DNA from: Conidiobolus incongruus B7586
Lineage: Eukaryota > Entomophthoromycota > Entomophthoromycetes > Entomophthorales > Conidiobolaceae
NCBI GenBank assembly: GCA_000697335.1
Contig: JNEM01016242.1
Span: 1-10,149 of the forward strand
Length of the DNA stretch: 10,149 nucleotides
Reading direction: 5' to 3'
A program made the translations under genes and the position numbers. The notes below the pieces were generated by a model, which worked only from the letters and a program-made list of their open reading frames with translations, ran no database searches and had not been told where the DNA came from. Of the stretch, positions 8,482-10,149 are shown one piece after another. Position 1 is the stretch's first letter, and each line of letters opens with the position of its first letter.

Positions 8482-8581
8482 TAAAGCATCAAATTTATTT
8501 TTGAAAAATAATATTTTTTATATAAATCAATAATATATTAATAGAATTATAAAAAATACTAATTATATATAAGAATATATA
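8482..8581. other. short AT-rich spacer between mariner copy 1 and Tc1-D
   Basis: About 100 bp, probably the original host sequence or an older repeat between the two nests. No match or frame seen. Confidence 0.5.
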
Positions 8582-8677
8582 TATTAGCTTATAAAAATAA
8601 ATCAGAAAAATATATTTATATGTATTTCTATTATAATATTAATTAATTCTTATTAAAAATTAATTTAAATAAATATA
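8582..8677 (+). mobile_element. left terminal repeat fragment of a Tc1-like element (copy D), cut by copy C
   Basis: Begins after TA (8580-8581) with tattagcttataaaaataa, a decayed family end closest to copy E. It follows the terminal repeat for about 96 bp to ...aatttaaataaata, where copy C starts. The rest of copy D would lie beyond the right edge of the window, after the end of copy C. Confidence 0.55.
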
Positions 8678-8679
8678 TA

Positions 8680-10149
8680 CACTAGCCAACAAAAATAAGT
8701 TATTAAATCAAAATTATTTATATATTTATTTATATTTTAAAAAATACTTAATTAAATAAATTTAAATTAAAATATAATATTTATCTATATCAATTGATTA
8801 TTGCAAACTATATTTGATTATATTATTTTAACTATTGGTTAATATATCATAATCTAAAATTTTACTAAAAAGAGACATAAATATACAAGTTTATAAGTTA
8901 AAAGGATATATATAACAAAACCTATATTTATCTTTTTTTTGTTATATTATATATTTTCTAAAGTTATTAAGCAAATGTTTTAAAATTAATATTTTAATAC
9001 TTAATTTTCTCTTTACAAAAATTAATTTATATATTTATCAACTTTATAATAAAAATAAATCAACTCATTAGATTGCTAGAGTTATTAATATTAGTTAATC
9101 TACTATAGCTAGGGTTATTAAGAATAAAATTATAAAAACATCTAAATTAAAACTAAAATATATTAGGTTTATTTATAAACTTAATAAAAAATATATTTAT
9201 AGATTAATTAATATAAGTAAGAATAATACTATTATAGAAATGTAATAAAAATTACAATACTATTTAAGAATATTAGTTAATGCTAATACTATTATATATG
9301 CTTTATATTAGAATAGATATTATTTACATCTTATGAAAAACCACCCTTAATTAAAAAAGTTTTATTATAAAGCTAGGTGGGAGTTTAAATGTCAATATTA
9401 AAGCTGAACTAAAACTAATTAAAATAAGGTTATTTAGTTTAATAAATAAAAATATATCTTAAAAAATTTAATAAAAAAATTAAATATTTCAAAAAAAATC
9501 AAGAGGTATTTTATAACCATTATGTTATTATAACCCAAAAATATAATAATAGGTAATTATAATTTAAAAATATATATTATTTTTAGATATAAGATATTTT
9601 TGTAAGATTGATAAGGGAATTAATTATAAGATATATTAAAATATTCTAAATAATAAATTAAAAAAAACTATTGAGTAATAAAGGTTAAATAATATAAATA
9701 TTATTCTCTAACAAGATAATACCCTTTTCTATATTATAGATTCTTCTATTAAATGGGTTAAAAATAACAAAATAACTATTATAAAATAGCCTCCTTAACC
9801 TTTTAGTCTTAACCTAATTAAATATTTTTAGAATTAATTAAAAAAATCAATTAAAGCTTTCCTTTTAGCAAAAAATTTAAATTAACTCTAGAAGTATATT
9901 TAAGAAATTTGGAAAAATATAGATCTTACTTAATATAAGAAACTAGTTGACTTTATGACTTATAAACTTAAAAAAGTTAGAAAAGCAAAAGGTATATATA
10001 TTAGATATTAATTTTTCTATCAATATTAAAACCCATAAATTTATAACTTATCTTAAATATATTTTTAATATTAATATATTATTTAATAATTAATTAAATA
10101 TAACTATATATATTAAATTATACTATATATATAAAATATATATTAACTT
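8680..10149 (+). mobile_element. Tc1-like element copy C, inserted in Tc1-D, running to the window edge
   Basis: Starts with cactagccaacaaaaataag, the best preserved left end in the window, after TA at 8678-8679. The left terminal repeat runs to about 8905, the transposase to 10011, and the inner part of the right terminal repeat from about 10035. The outer part of the right repeat is not reached before the edge. It aligns along its length with copies A and B. RIP-decayed, but it keeps some ancestral codons that the other copies lost. Confidence 0.8.
9057..10011 (+). pseudogene. decayed Tc1-like (DD34E) transposase, copy C
   Basis: Recognisable from KSTH-stop-IARVINIS (9057 on), the helix-turn-helix that is closest to the usual Tc1 text. 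It keeps CAA (Gln, 9393-9395) where copy A has TAA (3539-3541), and TGG (Trp, 9754-9756) where A and B have TAG, so the direction of mutation is visible between copies. The first catalytic Asp and Glu are Asn and Lys, and about one base is missing just after them compared with copy A. The QDN Asp is kept (GAT 9715-9717); the final Glu is Lys (AAA 9820-9822), 34 residues later. The frame stops at TAA 10009-10011 after KAKG..IRY. Not functional. Confidence 0.85.

Noticed and set aside
2822-10011. Use of a ciliate-type genetic code (TAA/TAG as Gln) to read the transposases
   Set aside because: Stops replace Trp as well as Gln, with TGG in one copy against TAG in two others at the same site; catalytic Asp/Glu codons are also mutated; and the intact gene at 12-881 uses CAA/CAG for Gln and contains no in-frame TAA or TAG until its end.
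882-10149. Mitochondrial or plastid origin because of extreme AT content
   Set aside because: No rRNA, tRNA or respiratory gene is visible, and the block is made of nuclear-type mariner and Tc1-like elements.
882-10149. CRISPR array, tRNA genes or a bacterial-type operon
   Set aside because: No regularly spaced short repeats, no cloverleaf-like sequence and no ribosome-binding-site-led gene series were seen; the repeats present are transposon copies.

Overview
What the window suggests. About 10 kb of very AT-rich DNA: one intact gene at the left edge (12-881), then roughly 9 kb with no open gene. Hand counts on sample lines give about 30% G+C in the gene and about 13% in the repeats. I find no CpG at all from 1798 to the end. 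The repeats are dead DNA transposons whose Gln and Trp codons have become TAA/TAG and whose catalytic Asp/Glu codons have become Asn/Lys. That is the C-to-T / G-to-A (CpA to TpA) signature of repeat-induced point mutation (RIP), so the likely host is a filamentous ascomycete fungus; the species cannot be named from this sequence.

Layout. 12-881: intact gene of unknown function with three FQF-type repeats, possibly beta-trefoil-like. About 1010-1490: old mariner fragment, cut by the left end of a Tc1-like element (1492-1715). 1716-2240: featureless AT-rich DNA. 2241-2259: an exact copy of the 19-bp engineered Tn5 mosaic end used in Nextera libraries, almost certainly a library or assembly artefact, so linkage between left and right parts of the window is doubtful. 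2260-2700: featureless. 2701-8479: a four-level nest of transposons. 8582-end: a second Tc1-like pair, one inserted in the terminal repeat of another.

The nest, outside to inside: mariner copy 1 (+, 2701-8479) holds Tc1-A (+, 2822-7290), whose right terminal repeat holds Tc1-B (+, 4258-7157), whose transposase holds mariner copy 2 (-, 5529-6846). Removing each insert with one TA gives elements of 1.31, 1.57, 1.58 and 1.32 kb. The mariner family was therefore active both before and after the Tc1-like family. The Tc1-like family has long terminal inverted repeats (about 214 bp) with two internal direct repeats each (IR/DR type), a DD34E transposase, and in at least two cases has landed in the terminal repeat of a relative.

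No RNA gene, CRISPR array or intact second gene was found. The strongest novelty is structural (nesting, self-terminal-repeat insertion, IR/DR architecture in a RIP-decayed family); the gene at the left is the only likely functional product.
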